This document shows positions 17,235-17,525 of a DNA stretch of 17,525 nucleotides, piece after piece. The position numbers and the translations under genes are program-made. Numbering within the stretch: the first letter of the stretch is position 1; every line of letters starts with the position of its first letter. This DNA is from Pseudomonadota bacterium (GTDB lineage: Bacteria > Pseudomonadota > Gammaproteobacteria > Steroidobacterales > Steroidobacteraceae). The stretch is taken from NCBI GenBank assembly GCA_023423935.1, contig JAFAEQ010000061.1:1-17525 (forward strand), given 5' to 3'. The notes under the pieces were generated by a model. It ran no database searches. It saw only the letters and a program-made list of their open reading frames with translations, and had not been told where the DNA came from.

Positions 17235-17388
17235 TCTGCTTCTTTGGGGTCCGACTTCAGTCGGACATCTTCTTTCTGTTCGGCGAGGCCGAACCCACAA
17301 AGAGGCAGCGGGCTAACTGGTCTGCTGGCCTGCTGGTCTGCTGGCTAGATAAAGAAGGCTACTTGTTCGGCTGAAGCCGAACCCACAG
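17235..17388. repeat. Composite long repeat, copy 3 (diverged)
   Basis: A more diverged copy lacking the CCAGCTCCTGGCGCTGCGC left end of copies 1 and 2. Palindromes lie at 17245-17267 (plus, with an altered TGGGG head), 17277-17299 (minus, with a shortened centre GAG) and 17364-17387 (minus). The inner 8-base unit is present three times here (GGTCTGCT, GGCCTGCT, GGTCTGCT) against two in the other copies. Confidence 0.82.
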
Positions 17389-17426
17389 TGGAATGGGCCC
17401 AGCTCCAGCCGCGCGCAGAGACCAAC

Positions 17427-17451
17427 GCATCCCTCGCGCAAGCGAGGATGC
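17427..17451. repeat. Hairpin with GCAA tetraloop at the right end
   Basis: GCATCCCTCGC and GCGAGGATGC pair over ten bases with one bulged C around a GCAA loop, a stable GNRA-type cap. It may be another dispersed palindrome or the end of a transcript. No T-tract follows on either strand. The final 70 bases of the window hold no gene I can see. Confidence 0.45.
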
Positions 17452-17525
17452 CTTCCGCTCTGCTAGCAGACTGGTTGGCTAGCGACGAGGGCCAAGGGCC
17501 GAGATACAAAGCCCGAAAGCCCCAC

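Noticed and set aside
16791..17388. CRISPR-like array
   Set aside because: The repeats are palindromes of mixed orientation and unequal spacing, with the intervening sequence itself repeated, so there are no unique spacers; no cas genes are present.

Overview
This window looks like chromosome from a GC-rich gammaproteobacterium. The pointers are a YcbB-type L,D-transpeptidase, an NADP-type glutamate dehydrogenase close to the E. coli form, a TolC/HlyD export operon, and REP-like palindromes with a GTGG head of the kind seen in Xanthomonadales-like genomes. The left-edge gene resembles lasso-peptide isopeptidases of proteobacteria. A Steroidobacter- or Lysobacter-like host is my guess from gene content; nothing here proves genus.

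Layout, left to right. (1) 1-1326, plus strand: 3' part of an S9-family hydrolase that most resembles the Atxe2-type lasso-peptide isopeptidases; its start lies outside the window. (2) 1327-1777: about 450 bases with no convincing gene. (3) 1778-6424, minus strand: a tightly packed four-gene export operon transcribed TolC-like channel, HlyD-like adaptor, ABC-2 permease, ABC-2 permease. The joins are 4-base ATGA overlaps or a 5-base gap, and no ATPase gene is present. (4) 6425-6825: leader of that operon with a perfect inverted repeat near the first start codon. (5) 6826-8802, minus strand: a DinB-family protein and gdhA. (6) 8990-10741, plus strand: L,D-transpeptidase. (7) 10761-13241, minus strand: cation P-type ATPase. 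(8) 13242-13864: non-coding stretch with back-to-back hairpins ending in a very clear intrinsic terminator, a candidate small RNA or attenuator. (9) 13865-16582, plus strand: a large papain-like (C1A) cysteine-protease lipoprotein with extra C-terminal domains. (10) 16583-17525: a gene-free repeat region made of a 9-base tandem repeat, many REP-like palindromes, and three copies of a long composite repeat.

Most genes are ordinary envelope and metabolic functions: export across the envelope, peptidoglycan cross-linking, ion transport, glutamate synthesis and a surface or periplasmic protease. The items most worth a second look are the structured RNA with CUCCU motifs at 13565-13679, the REP mosaic at the right end whose substitutions fall mostly outside the palindromic stems, the ATPase-less export operon, and the protease lipoprotein. 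I did not find a clearly new defence or mobile system.
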